Assembly: GCA_947073895.1 (NCBI GenBank)
Contig: CAMTNN010000059.1
Coordinates: 1-8,063, forward strand
Source: an uncultured cyanobacterium
Lineage (GTDB): Bacteria > Cyanobacteriota > Vampirovibrionia > Gastranaerophilales > Gastranaerophilaceae
Length of the DNA: 8,063 nucleotides
Reading direction: 5' to 3'
A program made the position numbers and the translations under genes. Of the stretch, positions 6,147-8,063 are shown piece after piece; position 1 is the stretch's first letter; every line of letters begins with the position of its first letter. The notes under the pieces were generated by a model, which had not been told where the DNA came from, ran no database searches, and worked only from the letters and a program-made list of their open reading frames with translations.

Positions 6147-6965
6147 TTATTTTTTTATTCTTGCTCTTAAACCGAGTTTGATTAAACGATTAACCAATCC
6201 TTGCGGAAGCTTCGCAATCAAACTTGCTCCAAATGCATCTTTTCCAACTGTATAAGAAAGTTTAGGATTTTTAGCTTTATCTGCTTTTAAAATCACATCA
6301 ACAACTTTTTCTGCACTGAGACCTTTTTCTTCGTTTTTGCGCGCATTATTGATTACAAAATCCATTTCTTTCTCGTAACCGCCGCAATTATCAAGATACT
6401 TAGAGTTTTCTTTAACCGATTTACCCCAAAGCGGAGTCGCAATTACACCCGGTTTAACCGAAACTACTTTGATATTACGTTTATTTTCGACAAGAAGCGA
6501 GTTAAAAAACATATCCAAACATCTTTTTGATGCGCAATACGGCGAAATAAACGGAAAAACACCAAAACTTGCCATTGAACTTACATTTATAATCTTACCG
6601 TTTTCCAATAACTCAATAAGTCTTTGAGCCATTTCTAAGTGCCCAAAAACATTCACATCAAACTGACGTCTTATTTCATTAATATCAATCTTTTCAACAG
6701 GCCCTGCAACCACACAACCTGCAATATTTACCATTGTATCAATCTTACTGCATTTAGATAAAATATACTCTGCCGCTCCTGCAACAGTTTCAGGTTTCGC
6801 GTAATCAACATAAAAGGGGTAAATATTCGGGCTGATTTGTTCCAACTCCTTGCCCTTCTCGTCTGAGCGATAACCCGCAAAAACAATATTATCTTCAGCC
6901 AGTTTCTCTACAAGTGCTTTTCCTATACCTGACGTTGCACCTGTTATTAAATAAGTTTTAGTCAT
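6147..6965 (-). CDS. Classical short-chain dehydrogenase/reductase (SDR)
   Basis: This 272-residue cytoplasmic enzyme is predicted to carry out NAD(P)-dependent oxidation or reduction of an alcohol/ketone substrate. Seen in the sequence: the Rossmann dinucleotide-binding motif TGATSGIG (8-15), NIAG (80-83), the active-site Asn in NVFG (105-108), the catalytic Ser in NVSS (127-130), catalytic Tyr143 and Lys147 in YCASK, and KPGVIATP (171-178). The length is normal for a classical SDR, and all catalytic residues are present. Arg33 after the second beta strand favours NADP(H). The C-terminal extension and overall layout recall 17-beta-hydroxysteroid/retinol-dehydrogenase-like SDRs, but the substrate cannot be read from sequence. 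Its ATG overlaps the end of the preceding 93-residue gene by eight bases, so it is probably translationally coupled as the last gene of the operon behind the PilC-like gene. Confidence 0.92.
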   Translation of the reverse strand: MTKTYLITGATSGIGKALVEKLAEDNIVFAGYRSDEKGKELEQISPNIYPFYVDYAKPETVAGAAEYILSKCSKIDTMVNIAGCVVAGPVEKIDINEIRRQFDVNVFGHLEMAQRLIELLENGKIINVSSMASFGVFPFISPYCASKRCLDMFFNSLLVENKRNIKVVSVKPGVIATPLWGKSVKENSKYLDNCGGYEKEMDFVINNARKNEEKGLSAEKVVDVILKADKAKNPKLSYTVGKDAFGASLIAKLPQGLVNRLIKLGLRARIKK

Positions 6966-7239
6966 CGTACAGCGGTCTCATAATAAGTATTGATGCAATA
7001 TTTACCTGCATAAATTCATGCTGCTCAATATCTCTGCCGGGGTTTTGTTTATATTCCAAAGTACAATTTTTAACCGCAAGAAAAGATTTTCCCGTATTCA
7101 AAATCTCAGTTAAAAGACGAGACTTCTTCCCGATTTTAGGCATAAAGACATAACCGCAAATAACATGTTCGCAAGTCTCAATATAAACCTTTTCGCGCCA
7201 TGCAGAGGTTGAAAGTTCTAAAATTTCTTTATTTTCCAT
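6958..7239 (-). CDS. 93-residue conserved-looking protein of unknown function in the pilus operon
   Basis: I do not firmly recognise this protein. It looks like a small beta-rich domain: VYIETCEHVICGYVFMP (residues 18-34), RLLTEILNTGKSFLAVKN (41-58), and a closing MQVNIASILIMRPL (77-90). This layout resembles small uncharacterised bacterial domains of the DUF6812 kind, but the match is from memory and weak. There is no signal peptide or membrane segment, and Cys23, Cys28 and Cys59 form no obvious metal site. A GAGG ribosome binding site lies just upstream of the ATG. The gene follows the PilC-like gene by 22 bases and overlaps the dehydrogenase by eight, so all three are probably one transcript. 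A link to pilus or surface function is suggested only by position. Confidence 0.65.
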   Translation of the reverse strand: MENKEILELSTSAWREKVYIETCEHVICGYVFMPKIGKKSRLLTEILNTGKSFLAVKNCTLEYKQNPGRDIEQHEFMQVNIASILIMRPLYDD

Positions 7240-7261
7240 TATGCCTCATCTTTCTTATTTT

Positions 7262-8062
7262 TTATGACATGTAAGATTGGAATAGTGGTAAGTATAGAGC
7301 CAAAGCCATACAAAGTACAATACCACCGATTACAATCAACATGATTGGTTCAATCATCTTAGTCATAGTATCAATAATACCGTCTAATGTTTTATCAAGG
7401 AAGTTTACACCTTTTTCAAGCATATCTCCCAAACGACCTGATTGTTCACCTGTTGCAATCATAAACAACAGCATTTTAGGAACAATTTTCGTCGCCTTAA
7501 GCGCCTGTGATACCTGCAAACCTTGTTGTACTTTTACAATCGCTGTACTCATTTTATTCTTCAATGTTGAATTGGTAAGAGTAATAACTGCTAAGTGCAA
7601 ACAGTCAACAATCGGAATACCTGCATCATAAGATACACTTAATACAGATAAAAAGTTTGAAAAGTTTGAATATAAAAGCAAGTTATTAACCAAAGGTACT
7701 TTCAACAATACTTTATCAAGGATTCGTCGTGCAGGATCCCATTTTAGAGTAACCATAACAAACGCAACATAAGCTACAATAAAGATTGGAATTGTAAACC
7801 AGAATTCTTTCAACCAATCACCCGCATTAATCATTGCTGCAGTAATCCAAGGCAATGCCTTTTCCTGTTGTTCGAACATTTCTTTAAATGCAGGGAACAC
7901 GAATAATAACATTACAAGTACAATTAAAAAAGCCAATATAATAACGAACATCGGATACATCAAAGTACCAATAACCTTACCTTTAATATTAGCCTGTTTT
8001 GTAAGCAAGTCTTTAATACGACCCAATGTTTTTTCCAATTCACCGGCCTCTTCACCGGCTTT
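7262..8062 (-). CDS. pilC: PilC/GspF-type inner-membrane platform protein, 5' end cut by the window
   Basis: This is the C-terminal 266 residues of a T2SSF-family protein, the inner-membrane platform that couples the assembly ATPase to pilin or pseudopilin polymerisation in type IV pili and type II secretion. Members are usually about 400 residues, so roughly the first 140 lie beyond the window. The fragment opens with the first conserved AGEEAGEL motif, continues through a hydrophobic segment (fragment residues about 36-58) and a second (about 89-106), and enters a second T2SSF repeat at about 134. That repeat has GIPIVDCL and the second GEQSGRLG motif (205-212), and ends in a last membrane segment (239-258) before LPLFQSYMS. 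The frame is open to the window edge; a TTG at 8038 is internal, because the conserved motif continues upstream of it. PilC and GspF cannot be separated without the neighbouring genes. Confidence 0.93.
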   Translation of the reverse strand, partial: KAGEEAGELEKTLGRIKDLLTKQANIKGKVIGTLMYPMFVIILAFLIVLVMLLFVFPAFKEMFEQQEKALPWITAAMINAGDWLKEFWFTIPIFIVAYVAFVMVTLKWDPARRILDKVLLKVPLVNNLLLYSNFSNFLSVLSVSYDAGIPIVDCLHLAVITLTNSTLKNKMSTAIVKVQQGLQVSQALKATKIVPKMLLFMIATGEQSGRLGDMLEKGVNFLDKTLDGIIDTMTKMIEPIMLIVIGGIVLCMALALYLPLFQSYMS

Positions 8063-8063
8063 T

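Noticed and set aside
6135..6160. GAATAA ... TTATTC inverted repeat between convergent genes, as a bidirectional terminator
   Set aside because: The arms are only six AT base pairs with a long AT loop, too weak to call.
8036..8038. TTG as the start of the PilC-like gene
   Set aside because: The conserved AGEEAGEL motif of the family continues upstream in the same frame to the window edge, so the gene is truncated by the window rather than starting here.
1..8063. tRNA, rRNA, CRISPR arrays, insertion sequences
   Set aside because: No cloverleaf, rRNA signature, regularly spaced repeats or transposase motifs were seen on either strand.

Overview
The window is AT-rich bacterial chromosome with short intergenic gaps. 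It carries ordinary sigma-70-type promoters and purine-rich ribosome binding sites. It also holds part of a type IV pilus / type II secretion gene, so the cell probably has a pilus or secretion system. There is no rRNA, tRNA, CRISPR array, transposase or other decisive taxonomic marker. The overall style would fit an uncultured gut lineage such as Gastranaerophilales (Melainabacteria), but that is a guess from base composition and protein style.

Layout, left to right. (1) Positions 19-3120, minus strand: a large superfamily 1 (UPF1/DNA2/NAM7-like) helicase fused to a C-terminal Vsr/DUF559-like nuclease domain. It has its own promoter and works in nucleic-acid processing, possibly repair or defence. 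(2) Positions 3121-3358: a divergent promoter region followed by a plus-strand leader RNA. The leader closely resembles the conserved core of a cobalamin (B12) riboswitch but has no recognisable B12 box. It can also form a long alternative stem that ends next to a ribosome binding site. (3) Positions 3359-5465, plus strand: two overlapping genes of unknown function downstream of that leader. The first encodes a small protein with a Cys/His zinc-knuckle-like motif and a hydrophobic middle. The second encodes a four-segment membrane protein with an internal duplication.

(4) Positions 5481-6140: two small divergent genes, a helical 105-residue protein (minus) and a 66-residue Cro/C1-like helix-turn-helix protein (plus). 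Their promoters overlap, and a perfect inverted repeat spans the overlap like an operator. (5) Positions 6147-8062, minus strand: the end of an operon reading PilC/GspF-type inner-membrane protein (cut by the window edge), a 93-residue unknown protein, and a classical short-chain dehydrogenase whose start overlaps the 93-residue gene.

The part most likely to be undescribed is the B12-riboswitch-like leader driving the zinc-knuckle and membrane-protein pair: neither protein resembles a cobalamin transport, synthesis or B12-dependent enzyme. Next is the compact HTH / 105-residue divergent pair with its symmetrical operator. Every call comes from reading the sequence; no database search was made.
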